The notes beneath the pieces were generated by a model. The model ran no database searches and had not been told where the DNA came from. It worked only from the letters and a program-made list of their open reading frames with translations. Below, one piece after another: positions 8,432 through 16,964 of a stretch of 64,000 bases of DNA. The position numbers and the translations under genes are program-made. How positions within the stretch are numbered: position 1 is the first letter of the stretch; every line of letters starts with the position of its first letter. Source of the DNA: CAXXOK01 sp963675925 (lineage in GTDB: Bacteria > Bacillota > Clostridia > Christensenellales > Aristaeellaceae); assembly GCA_963675925.2 (NCBI GenBank), contig CAXXIB010000004.1, forward strand, positions 868,001-932,000. Direction: 5' to 3'.

Positions 8432-9652
8432 TTAGGCCAGGCGGATGCCGCTGCGCTCCTGCTCGGCCTGATAGCTGGTCACCAGCTTGCGGATGCGATC
8501 ATAGGGGTTAAGCAGCTGGCTGATGCTGCGGTCATGGTTGATGGAGGCGATGATATAGGAGATGAACTTGCTCATATCCGCCTGCACAAACCAGGGCATG
8601 GCCTTCAGCTCCGGGCGCGTATAGGTCAGGTTGGTGGAAATCACGCGCGTGATAATCCCGTCCTCGTACGCCTCGTTGTACTCCTCCAGCCCCGCGGTGA
8701 ACAGGGGGAAGGTAACCGCCGCGTAAATACGGCCCGCATTGCGCTTTTTCAGCTCCTTGGCCAAATCCAAAATGCTTTCGCCGGAGGCCAGAATGTCGTC
8801 GGAGACGAAAATATCCTTGCCTTCCACGCTGTCGCCCAGGTATTCATGGGCAACAATGGGATTGCGGCCGTTGATGATCTGGGTGTAGTCGCGCCGCTTG
8901 TAGAACATACCCATATCCAGCCCCAGCACCGAGGAGTAGAATATGTTGCGGTCGATGGCGCCCTCGTCCGGGGAGACGATCATCATGTGTCGCTTGTCCA
9001 GCCACAAATCTTTTTGCTCGCGCATGAGCGCTTTCAAAATCTGATAGGTGGGCTTGACCGAATCAAACCCGATCAGCGGAACGGCGTTCTGCACGCGTGG
9101 GTCGTGGGCATCAAAGGTCACAATATTGGTCACGCCCATGTTCTTGAGTTCCTGCAGTGCCAGTGCGCAATCCAGGCTTTCGCGACTGGTGCGGCGGTGC
9201 TGCCGGGCTTCGTAGAGCATGGGCATGATGATATTAATGCGTTTGGCGCGGCCGCCGATGGCGGCAATAATGCGTTTTAAGTCCTGATAGTGGTCATCGG
9301 GGGACATACGTACAGGGCTTCCGTACAGGTCGTAGGTCACGTTGTAGGCGCCGATATCTGATACGATGAAGATATCGTACCCGCGTACCGAGGACTTGAT
9401 CATTCCCTTACCTTCCCCGGTAGAAAAGCGGGGGCAGGAGATTTCGATCAGGAAATTGTCTCGGTCTGCGCCTAGCTCGCCTCGCAGGGGGATGTTGGTA
9501 TCTTCCATCGCCTCGTTTTCTTCCCGCCAGCGCATCAGATACTTGTTGATTCTGGCCCCCATCTCCTCACAGCCGGGCATGACGATTAGCCCAAGCGGTC
9601 CGTAGGGGGCCGAGTGAAATTCCTCGCTTGGTGTTTTGCCGGTATTTGGCAT
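8432..9652 (-). CDS. prs: Ribose-phosphate pyrophosphokinase, long clostridial form
   Basis: Makes PRPP from ribose 5-phosphate and ATP for nucleotide, His and Trp synthesis. The 406 residues are about 90 longer than classical Prs, with an N-terminal extension and a longer C-terminus. The core keeps the pattern: MPMLYEARQHRRTSRE corresponds to the ATP-binding loop, TFDAHDPRVQN to the metal-binding HDxQ region, and SDDILASGES is the PRPP loop in a divergent form (classical DDMIDTAGT). ATG at 9652 is chosen over 9670 because AAGGAG lies seven bases upstream. The divergent loop makes it worth checking that the enzyme is a true PRPP synthetase. Confidence 0.82.
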   Translation of the reverse strand: MPNTGKTPSEEFHSAPYGPLGLIVMPGCEEMGARINKYLMRWREENEAMEDTNIPLRGELGADRDNFLIEISCPRFSTGEGKGMIKSSVRGYDIFIVSDIGAYNVTYDLYGSPVRMSPDDHYQDLKRIIAAIGGRAKRINIIMPMLYEARQHRRTSRESLDCALALQELKNMGVTNIVTFDAHDPRVQNAVPLIGFDSVKPTYQILKALMREQKDLWLDKRHMMIVSPDEGAIDRNIFYSSVLGLDMGMFYKRRDYTQIINGRNPIVAHEYLGDSVEGKDIFVSDDILASGESILDLAKELKKRNAGRIYAAVTFPLFTAGLEEYNEAYEDGIITRVISTNLTYTRPELKAMPWFVQADMSKFISYIIASINHDRSISQLLNPYDRIRKLVTSYQAEQERSGIRLA

Positions 9653-9748
9653 GATGATGCTCCTTTGCAATCACGTTTGTCGGGTCTGCGCCACCAGTAT
9701 ACCGCAAATTGCCTGGATTGGAAAGATGCTTGTAAGAAGGAATTTAAA

Positions 9749-10270
9749 TCAATGTTCGGAGCTGGTAAAGGCATCCTTGCGGAAAACCCAGAATTTACTG
9801 GCAATATAGTTAAATACGATGACCAACACCAGCACTAAAATGCGTGCCAGAATATTGGGCGTGCCCAGCAAACTCAGCAAGGCTGCCAGTCCCAGCTCAA
9901 ACAGCAGCAGCGTGACGATGCGTGCCGAGGTGAACTGTAAAAATGCCTTCATGCGGGCTTTGGGGTCGTGATATTCCACGCGAAATACCATCTTCCGGTT
10001 GATCCAGAACGCAAACAGCACCGCGGCAATCCAGGAGAGTACGTTGGCAACCGTCACCTGCGCGGTGGTCGCCAGGTTGATGACATCCACCACCCAGCGA
10101 AGCGGTGTTGCCTCAGGCATTGCCGGGGCGCTGCCCACGGCCAGCAGAAAATACAGCCCGTACGATACCACCAGCGAGACCGCTGTGGTCAATACACCGG
10201 CGACAATATAGCGGAATAGCTCCCAAAGCTGGTCATGTTTATCATGGTAGAGTGTTTTTAGCGTTTGCAC
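9749..10270 (-). CDS. GtrA-family membrane protein
   Basis: Four-helix membrane protein of 173 residues. GtrA proteins are thought to help move lipid-linked sugars or to partner glycosyltransferases in the envelope. Hydrophobic segments lie around residues 20-45, 75-95, 110-130 and 137-157, with the family ending NYIASKFWVFRK near the C-terminus and FWINRKMVFR after helix 2. The start is GTG at 10270 with GGAG seven bases upstream. It is a single gene, without a glycosyltransferase beside it. Confidence 0.85.
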   Translation of the reverse strand: MQTLKTLYHDKHDQLWELFRYIVAGVLTTAVSLVVSYGLYFLLAVGSAPAMPEATPLRWVVDVINLATTAQVTVANVLSWIAAVLFAFWINRKMVFRVEYHDPKARMKAFLQFTSARIVTLLLFELGLAALLSLLGTPNILARILVLVLVIVFNYIASKFWVFRKDAFTSSEH

Positions 10271-10475
10271 AGTGATTCTCCTTGCGCGTTATTACCGGCA
10301 ATGGTACCGCATAGGGTTTCCACGCCTGCCTGTGCTTTCCCTGCCCTGCGGGCTTTATCCGCATGCACTGCTGTGGTACACTGGCAAAAGATGTAAAAAA
10401 AGCAAGCCGATGCTGTAACGAAATATAGCCAGGCGGCACTAATTGAATGAATGGGCGTAAAAGGAGGGGACCCGC

Positions 10476-10964
10476 TTGGATGAATTCGGTGAGATTTATC
10501 AGCAATACGGCGGGATGATCTTTGGCTTCCTGATGCGCCTGTGCGGAAACCGCGATCTAGCCGACGAACTGACGCAAGAAACCTTTTATCAGGCCATCAA
10601 GGGCTGGAAGCGCTACCGGGGGGATGCCGGTGTTTCCACCTGGCTTTGTGGGATTGCCAAGCGGCTCTACTGGGCATCGCTGCGCAAGGCGCCGCCCACG
10701 CCTGCCTGCACGACAGAACCTTGCGTACCGGACTTTACCGAACAGTTAATCACCGGGGACCGCGCCATGGTAGCGCAGCGCTTGCTGCACGAGCTGGCAG
10801 AACCCTACCGCGAGGTGTTCACCCTGCGCACCTTCTGCGAGCTAAGCCACGCGCAGATCGGTGAGCTGTTTGCAAAAAGCGAAACCTGGGCGCGTGTTAC
10901 CTATTACCGGGCCAGACAAACTCTGGCAGCGGGGATGAAGGAGACTGATACCGATGAAGCATGA
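10476..10964 (+). CDS. ECF-type RNA polymerase sigma factor
   Basis: Sigma-70 family factor of 162 residues with region 2 (about 5-70, including ADELTQETFYQAIKGW and the promoter-melting/-10 region STWLCGIAK) and region 4 (about 105-155, with the EVFTLRTFCELSHAQIGELF helix-turn-helix). Regions 1 and 3 are lacking, as in ECF factors. The start is TTG, six bases after AAGGAGGGG. The last 11 bases overlap the next gene, a zinc-finger anti-sigma protein. The pair is typical for cell-envelope stress control; the inducing signal is unknown. Confidence 0.9.
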   Translation: MDEFGEIYQQYGGMIFGFLMRLCGNRDLADELTQETFYQAIKGWKRYRGDAGVSTWLCGIAKRLYWASLRKAPPTPACTTEPCVPDFTEQLITGDRAMVAQRLLHELAEPYREVFTLRTFCELSHAQIGELFAKSETWARVTYYRARQTLAAGMKETDTDEA

Positions 10965-11751
10965 TTGTAACGTTGCCCGCGATCTGATGCCGCTTATGCT
11001 GGACGACGCGGCTAGCGAAGAAAGCCAGAAACTACTCAACGAACACCTGGAGGAGTGCGCCGACTGCCGGGCCTACTATGATGGCATGCAGGCCGCGCTG
11101 CCCTTGGCGCACGCAAGCGGCAAGCGGGAACAAAAGGAGTTTGACGCGGCGACACGCAAGCTTCGAAAAAAGCGCAGGTTGCGCATCTGGCGCAATGTGC
11201 TCATCGGCGTACTGGCGGGCGCGCTGGCGACGGCCGGCTGGGTGCGACTGACGCAGGTTTTCAATGTGCCGGTCTATCATGGCGAGTACAATGTGTTTCT
11301 ATCCCAACTGGAAAGCGGCCAGGTATCGGTGAATGTAGATTATCAAGGAAGCAATAAGCATATGGGCGTCGCCTTTAACAAGCAGAGGGAGGACGGCAAG
11401 CATATCTTCTATGTGTTCAACAATACCACGGTGATCCGCAACTTGATGAGCCAGCCGATGGAAAATCGCTCCTGCACGACTCTAAGACCGGAAGATATGG
11501 ACGAGTTTTACGAAATCCGTGAGGGCGTGCCTAGCGATTACGCCGTTGTATGGCATACGGGTGACGATATTCCCGCCGCATCTTCCGAGATGGAAACGTA
11601 TTTTGCTCTGCTGGACGAGCTGGCGAACTTGGATGATGTAATGACCGACGATGGCGAGTATCATGCTCTGTTCCATAGGAAAAACATGCGCTCGGAAGAG
11701 CTGCAAAATCAGCTGTATGAGGTCAAGGAAACCGTGCCGGAGTGGCAATAG
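10954..11751 (+). CDS. Membrane anti-sigma factor with zinc-finger domain
   Basis: Partner of the preceding ECF sigma factor. The N-terminus has the anti-sigma zinc-finger pattern H31-x3-C35-x2-C38 (NEHLEECADC), which would hold the sigma factor. A basic stretch is followed by one membrane helix (about residues 76-95) and an extracytoplasmic domain of about 165 residues without recognised motifs, presumably the sensor. The gene overlaps the sigma gene by 11 bases and ends at a strong terminator. Release by regulated proteolysis or ligand binding is the family rule, not shown here. Confidence 0.82.
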   Translation: MKHDCNVARDLMPLMLDDAASEESQKLLNEHLEECADCRAYYDGMQAALPLAHASGKREQKEFDAATRKLRKKRRLRIWRNVLIGVLAGALATAGWVRLTQVFNVPVYHGEYNVFLSQLESGQVSVNVDYQGSNKHMGVAFNKQREDGKHIFYVFNNTTVIRNLMSQPMENRSCTTLRPEDMDEFYEIREGVPSDYAVVWHTGDDIPAASSEMETYFALLDELANLDDVMTDDGEYHALFHRKNMRSEELQNQLYEVKETVPEWQ

Positions 11752-11767
11752 AGGCAAGCGATAAAAA

Positions 11768-11794
11768 ACAGGCGGGAACCCCGCCTGTTCTTTT
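11768..11794. terminator. Terminator between anti-sigma and XRE-GyrI genes
   Basis: AACAGGCGGG (11768-11777) pairs with CCCGCCTGTT (11780-11789), followed by TCTTTT on plus and preceded by AAAA, so it can work for both converging genes. Confidence 0.85.
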
Positions 11795-11801
11795 GTCCGG
11801 T

Positions 11802-12527
11802 TTACAGCGTTACGGTCTCCCCGCCCGGGGTGAGCATATCCACTGCGATGTAGATGTCCATACACTCCACACCGTTTTTGGTGTGCACATGCTCAAAGCA
11901 GTCAAGCTGGCCCTCTTTGGTTGCGTGGCCAATGGCATGGCTTTCGATGTGCTCTTGAATGGCCTTGTACGCGCCTGGAATCAGGGCAAACGGCGCGCGG
12001 AACGGATTGCGCACGGTGATACGCGCATACTTGGTGGTCTCCTGCCATATCTCCCGCACGCCTGTGCATTTTGCGGTGAAGTGATCCGGTAGGATAACTG
12101 CGGATAGATACCCGCGCAGGCCATAGACGGTTTTTTGCTCTATGGTCAGCATGGGAAAATCACAGCCGATCATGGGGGCGTTATCCAGCCCGTTTTGCTT
12201 GGCCCATTTTTGCATGTGGGCAATGCTGTCGTCCTCCGGCTCGCCGGAGAGTACCACGTACTGCGCCATGCGGAAGCGATCGAGCTTTACGATTTCCACG
12301 GGCGAGAATGCTTCGTTGATGAGGTTTAAATCCTTGATAACGAGCTGGTCGAGCGTGCAATGGAAAAATTCGGACAGCGCAACCAGCTTGTCCACCTCCG
12401 GGAAAGCCGCGCCCGACTCCCACTTGGAGATGGTCTGGCGGGACACGCCCAGCGTGTCGGCCAGCGTTTCCTGGGACAGGTTTCCGCTTGCTTTGCGAAG
12501 TATTTGCAAGTTGTTTGGAAAATTCAT
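11802..12527 (-). CDS. XRE-family regulator with GyrI-like effector-binding domain
   Basis: One-component transcription factor of 241 residues. An XRE helix-turn-helix (about 5-60: LADTLGVSRQTISKWESG) is followed by a GyrI-like/AraC-E ligand-binding domain (about 85-235) that in relatives binds small hydrophobic or cationic compounds. ATG at 12527 is chosen because GGAGG lies eight bases upstream; the longer reading to 12614 has no ribosome binding site. No obvious target is adjacent; autoregulation or a distant target is possible. Confidence 0.82.
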   Translation of the reverse strand: MNFPNNLQILRKASGNLSQETLADTLGVSRQTISKWESGAAFPEVDKLVALSEFFHCTLDQLVIKDLNLINEAFSPVEIVKLDRFRMAQYVVLSGEPEDDSIAHMQKWAKQNGLDNAPMIGCDFPMLTIEQKTVYGLRGYLSAVILPDHFTAKCTGVREIWQETTKYARITVRNPFRAPFALIPGAYKAIQEHIESHAIGHATKEGQLDCFEHVHTKNGVECMDIYIAVDMLTPGGETVTL

Positions 12528-12694
12528 AAGGGCATCCTCCGTTCTGTTGTCAGAGGCCTCTGCGTGCATCAATGCAAGAGGAAGTATAGCGCATCTGGCG
12601 GGAATTGCCACCAACCAAAGTACGCCGCGCAGACAAAATGCGCAACCAGCGGGTGCGGCTGCCTGCCGGTGAACGTGTCAAGGCCCTGCGCCCC

Positions 12695-14554
12695 TTACAG
12701 TGGTTTCGGTTTTGAAAAATAATACCCCTGAATGATAAAGTGCCCGATCTGTTTTAAGATATCATACTGGGCCTGCGTTTCCACGCCCTCGGCCACCAAA
12801 GTGAAGCCGTACAAATCCTTCAGTCCGGCAATAATCTCGATGAGCTTGGCGATTTTTTCATCGGTCACGACCTGATCGATAAACGATTTATCAATCTTAA
12901 TTTCATCAAACAGCAGCCGGGACAAATACGCCAGCGATGAATAGCCCGACCCGAAATCATCCAGGGAGATGCGGTAGCCAAGCTGCTTAATATCCTTGAT
13001 GATGGTCAGCGTATACTCGATATTGTCAATCAAGGTTTCTTCGGTAATTTCAAAAATGATGGATTCCGGCTTGATGCGATCCAAAATGCTCTTTTCGGAT
13101 ATCAGGCTGATGAAGTCCGGGCTGAGCAAATGCTGCGGGGATACGTTGATGGAAACCATGATATCGCTGGAGTATTTGGCGCATAGTTTTGGATAGTCGT
13201 TGAGCACCATGCGAATGATCTGGTTGCCGAATACGGAATACAGCGTGGATCGGTCGACCACCGGAATAAACACCGATGGCGGCACCATGCCCAGCGTTTC
13301 GTGGTGCCAGCGGGCCAGTGCTTCAACGCCTACGACCTGCTCGGTTTGATTGTCTACCTTCTCCTGGTAATACACGGTGAACTCGTTGCTCGTAATCGCC
13401 TCGTCCACCGTCTGGCGGAAGTTGTATTCGCCGCGTATGCGGGCTTCCATGTCCTCGTTGTACTTCACCGGTAGGGAAGCGTGGTTGACCTTGGCCTCCT
13501 GCAATGCGATTTTTGCTTTTTGGTAGGAATCCAGCAGGTTGCCGGGCGGCTCCTCGCAAAGGAAATAGCCCAGATGGAAGTGGATGCCGCGCTTCCATTT
13601 AACCAGCCTTTGGTGATTTTGCAACGCCTGAATGGACGTTTCCATAAAGGGAAAGAAATCAGCCTGTCTGCTTTTTTTCCAAATAAAAGCAAACTCGTTC
13701 ACATCGGTGCGGGCAAAGGCCAGGAAGTTGTCTTTTCTGTCCTCTAGCAGCTCGCTGATCGCAATGATAATTTCATTGGTCACTTCTTCGCCGTAGATGG
13801 AATCAATCAGCGTATAGCCGTCGATACTAAACAACACAAGCATCCCGGCATCATCGTGCAGGGCCTCGTTTTCAGACAACAGCTTGTTTTTATTGGGAAG
13901 CCCGGTCAGTGTATCGTAAAACGCCAGATGGTTGATTACGGCCAGCTTTTCCTCTGTTTCACGCAGGCTTACGCCAAAATTACGTTTCAGCACAGTGATA
14001 ATCACGATGATGACCAGCAGGCAGATGTAAAACACAAGCAGCAGATTAATCCAGCTTTGCACCAGATTGGGGTTGAACTTGGGGTCTGATAAATCATAAC
14101 GGAACACGTCAAGGTGTATCAGCAGGATACAAAAGCCCAAAGTCGCGCCCAGAAACAGCCCATAGAAAATAGAGGTCCGCCTGGATGAAAAACCGGTTAC
14201 GAGCATGGACCCGGCCAACAGCGTGAGCATGCCCGCGCCGGCAAAGCCGGATACTAAAACGGAGGTAAACCCGGCGATGATGGTAAGCAAGGCGATAATG
14301 ATAATTTTAAACCAGTTGCTGATGTTCTTTTTCAGCAGGGTTAGCACAAAAAGAGACACGGCGATGGACGCGTCAATGATTAAAATGAGTACATTGTTTC
14401 GTAAATAATCGTTGATAGCCAACAGCAGTACCAGCGGAATTGTCACTGGAATAATAATATTGAGGATGTGTTCAATTTTGGCCAGGATGAGTTGATTAAA
14501 GTCCTTTTCGATAAGATGCCCAGTAACCGGCGACGTGCTGTTATGCGTTTTCAT
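12695..14554 (-). CDS. Membrane GGDEF-EAL protein, probable c-di-GMP phosphodiesterase
   Basis: Protein of 619 residues with about six N-terminal membrane helices (15-195), a GGDEF domain and a C-terminal EAL domain. The GGDEF motif is degenerate (DVNEF in FARTDVNEFAF), so cyclase activity is not expected. The EAL domain keeps its catalytic set: EALARW, the metal-binding Asn in SINVSP, EITEE, LDDFGSGYSS, KIDKSF and AEGVET. It should therefore cleave c-di-GMP to pGpG, with the dead GGDEF perhaps sensing GTP as in other hybrids (inference). It stands alone and opposes the two diguanylate cyclases in this window (4225 and 34206). Confidence 0.9.
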   Translation of the reverse strand: MKTHNSTSPVTGHLIEKDFNQLILAKIEHILNIIIPVTIPLVLLLAINDYLRNNVLILIIDASIAVSLFVLTLLKKNISNWFKIIIIALLTIIAGFTSVLVSGFAGAGMLTLLAGSMLVTGFSSRRTSIFYGLFLGATLGFCILLIHLDVFRYDLSDPKFNPNLVQSWINLLLVFYICLLVIIVIITVLKRNFGVSLRETEEKLAVINHLAFYDTLTGLPNKNKLLSENEALHDDAGMLVLFSIDGYTLIDSIYGEEVTNEIIIAISELLEDRKDNFLAFARTDVNEFAFIWKKSRQADFFPFMETSIQALQNHQRLVKWKRGIHFHLGYFLCEEPPGNLLDSYQKAKIALQEAKVNHASLPVKYNEDMEARIRGEYNFRQTVDEAITSNEFTVYYQEKVDNQTEQVVGVEALARWHHETLGMVPPSVFIPVVDRSTLYSVFGNQIIRMVLNDYPKLCAKYSSDIMVSINVSPQHLLSPDFISLISEKSILDRIKPESIIFEITEETLIDNIEYTLTIIKDIKQLGYRISLDDFGSGYSSLAYLSRLLFDEIKIDKSFIDQVVTDEKIAKLIEIIAGLKDLYGFTLVAEGVETQAQYDILKQIGHFIIQGYYFSKPKPL

Positions 14555-14654
14555 AGCCTGTCAACTCCTTGAGCTTCCGGCAGATGCTGCTCTGAAAATA
14601 TGGTAGCATGAAATGGATGGCTTGTAAATTTAAAATTAAGCGCGGAGATAAATG

Positions 14655-14870
14655 TTACGCTTCGCCGTTGTCGCCGCGGGCATACGCGCAGCCGAGGATA
14701 TCGGTAAGGGCGGCGGTGACCGGGGCTTTTTTGCCGGACATCTGCAGGGTAGCGCTGTGGTCATCCAGCGCGAGCACGACGGCGTTTTTTTGCACAATCA
14801 CACCGTTCAGCAGCAGCATAACGCTGATTTTGCGCTCGTTTTGCAGGGAATACCGTAAAAAGCGGTTCAT
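14655..14870 (-). CDS. Small conserved-looking protein of unknown function
   Basis: A 71-residue protein whose ATG overlaps the stop of the upstream membrane-protein gene (ATGA at 14867-14870), a strong sign of a real, translationally coupled gene. It is not recognised. The middle (NGVIVQKNAVVLALDD) alternates like a small beta-barrel, and the C-terminus has a polar ILGCAYARGDNGEA stretch with one Cys. No signal peptide or membrane helix. It may be an accessory of the membrane protein; function unknown. Confidence 0.6.
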   Translation of the reverse strand: MNRFLRYSLQNERKISVMLLLNGVIVQKNAVVLALDDHSATLQMSGKKAPVTAALTDILGCAYARGDNGEA

Positions 14871-16924
14871 GGCGTGACCGCTTCGGCATCCCAGATGACG
14901 GTATTGCCGCTTTCGCTTTCGTACACGCGGGGGAACAGTGCATCCAGTGCCGCTTCATCAACCGTGTAGGAGCTACGCTCCCAGCTACTGATGTACACAT
15001 AGGAAACATCGTAGGCTTCCAGCAGGCCAAGGCTATCCGCCGGGCTATCGTAAAACGCGGCGATGGCGCGCTTGCGGTCGGCGGTGGAATAACCGTGGAA
15101 GTACAGGTACAGATCGGTGCCGCACACAATGCTGCGCCCGGCCAGCGATGCGGCGGGGTTTAAGTGCTGGGTGCCGGTGATAAACACGCTGTGCTCGGGG
15201 GTGTTGTCGCGGATAAACGCGGCTGCCTCGACATCTTCCCTGGTGTAGGCCTGATAATCGCTGACCAGCTCGCGTGCTATAGTCAACCCGGCCGAAAGGA
15301 AACACGCGATCAGCAACAGCACGGCCAATATGCGCCGCCCGCCCAGGCCGCGCAGTTTTTCGTAGAGGGTCATCAGGTAGTCGGCGGCCATCGGCAGGCA
15401 CAGCAGGAACCATACATAGATCAGTTTGTTGTTATCATACTCATTGGGCTGGAACAGGATAAACTCTGCAATCAGCAAAATGAAAAACGCGCCCGCTGCA
15501 ATGAAGCGGTACTGGCGTATGGTAGCATTGTGCTGCTTGGTCTGATTGAGCTTTGCGCCGGAGAAAACGACGGCGCTGTTTCCGCCTTGGATTGGCTGGC
15601 GCACGGCCTCGCTGTGCTGTTTCCGCTGGAATAGGGCAAGGATAATCAGCAGGTAGGGGATGCCGATATTTTTTAGATAAAACCAAAGGTAGGGTTCCAC
15701 CAGGCCGTTTCCGCCCCGGTTGTTGCACCAGTTGAACTGAAAGCGCAGAAAGTGGTCCGAGCCGGTTGCCTGCGCAAATGCAAGCGGTATAAGCTGCGGC
15801 AGCGCAAGCAGGACCGCAATGCCGCCAAACAGCAGAAATGGTTTGAATGCCTGCACTTTATCGCCCTTGCGTGCTTCCAGCAGCGTATAGCCGCTAAAGC
15901 CGATGCTGGCAAGCCCTAGCGCCAGAAAGCTGTGCGTGTGGACAAGCGGCAGACCACCAGCCATGATGCCCGCCTGTGCCAGTTCGCGCAGCGGCATGCG
16001 GCGTTTTTGGGACAGCGGTGGCACGAGCAGTAAAAGCACAGGCATCAGCATCGCCCAGCCGGCAGCAAAGCTGCGTTGGGGAATCAGCATATCGCAGATG
16101 ATATTGACCCAGCGCAGGTTATAGGGATCGGGTTGGTTGGTTGGGGTTTTGTAAAAGCCAGTCATTGCTTCGCGCAGATTGTCCCACACGGTGGTGGTGA
16201 CGCCGTTTTCCACCGTGCCGGAAAGTGTATAGAAAAACCCCAGACCGCCGTTTAAAAACAGCAGCAAAACCGCAAGCGTTGCCGCGCCGCGCTTTTTACA
16301 CAGCACAGAGGCCAGCAGCACATACCCGGAGAACGCAAGCGCGGAAAACAGCGTTCCGGTTAAGGCCATGGCCATCGGCAGGGAAACGCCCAGCATATAC
16401 AGGCTGGTCGCGGCGGTATCCGACAGGTAGGGGTAGGCAAGCGTCGCGCCGACAAGCAGGTTGTTTTGCAGCGGAAAGCTTGCGTTCACCGCCGATGTGG
16501 TGATCGCCAGGTGCAGCGATAAATCACCATAGGTGGACTGCCCCACATGATAACTGCCGCCTGCTGCCGGGCGGAGGGAATGTGTGTAGGCCAGGTAGGC
16601 TGTCAGCAGCGTCAGCGGCAGAGCGATGTAAAGCAGCAGCCGGAGGTTGGTTTGATCCTGCTCGCTGAGCGCAAGCGGTTTTGCCGGGTCTCGCATGAAA
16701 TACGCAAGAGCGACCAGCAGCACAAGCGTGATCGCCGCCAGACCATGCCCAAGCAGGGAAAAGCCCACCGCGTATGCCCACAGCGCAGGTAGCCACATGT
16801 AGAGCAGCACGCCAAGCGCCGCGCCCAAATACCAGCGCACCACAGGCCGCCGCTGCGGCAATACAAACCGCGTGATGGCCACGCCCCCGGCTAGGAAGAA
16901 CACAAGGTAGACAATGCCGCTCAA
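14867..16924 (-). CDS. Large polytopic membrane protein, possible GT-C glycosyltransferase
   Basis: Protein of 685 residues with about 13-15 hydrophobic segments over the first 510 residues and a soluble C-terminal domain of about 150 residues (from DVEAAAFIRDNTPE). This layout resembles GT-C fold lipid-dependent mannosyltransferase or oligosaccharyltransferase-like proteins, but no clear catalytic DxD or EXD motif was pinned down. The start is TTG at 16924 with GGAGG eight bases upstream. It is coupled to the 71-residue protein and lies 40 bases from the M20-like gene upstream, suggesting a three-gene minus-strand operon. An envelope role is inference. Confidence 0.6.
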   Translation of the reverse strand: MSGIVYLVFFLAGGVAITRFVLPQRRPVVRWYLGAALGVLLYMWLPALWAYAVGFSLLGHGLAAITLVLLVALAYFMRDPAKPLALSEQDQTNLRLLLYIALPLTLLTAYLAYTHSLRPAAGGSYHVGQSTYGDLSLHLAITTSAVNASFPLQNNLLVGATLAYPYLSDTAATSLYMLGVSLPMAMALTGTLFSALAFSGYVLLASVLCKKRGAATLAVLLLFLNGGLGFFYTLSGTVENGVTTTVWDNLREAMTGFYKTPTNQPDPYNLRWVNIICDMLIPQRSFAAGWAMLMPVLLLLVPPLSQKRRMPLRELAQAGIMAGGLPLVHTHSFLALGLASIGFSGYTLLEARKGDKVQAFKPFLLFGGIAVLLALPQLIPLAFAQATGSDHFLRFQFNWCNNRGGNGLVEPYLWFYLKNIGIPYLLIILALFQRKQHSEAVRQPIQGGNSAVVFSGAKLNQTKQHNATIRQYRFIAAGAFFILLIAEFILFQPNEYDNNKLIYVWFLLCLPMAADYLMTLYEKLRGLGGRRILAVLLLIACFLSAGLTIARELVSDYQAYTREDVEAAAFIRDNTPEHSVFITGTQHLNPAASLAGRSIVCGTDLYLYFHGYSTADRKRAIAAFYDSPADSLGLLEAYDVSYVYISSWERSSYTVDEAALDALFPRVYESESGNTVIWDAEAVTP

Positions 16925-16964
16925 ACCCGAAGCCTCCTATACACTGTAGCAATTCAACTTTGAT

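Noticed and set aside
8177..9280. 367-codon plus-strand frame over the end of the CCG gene and prs
   Set aside because: It runs through a strong bidirectional terminator and lies antisense to prs; no motif or ribosome binding site.
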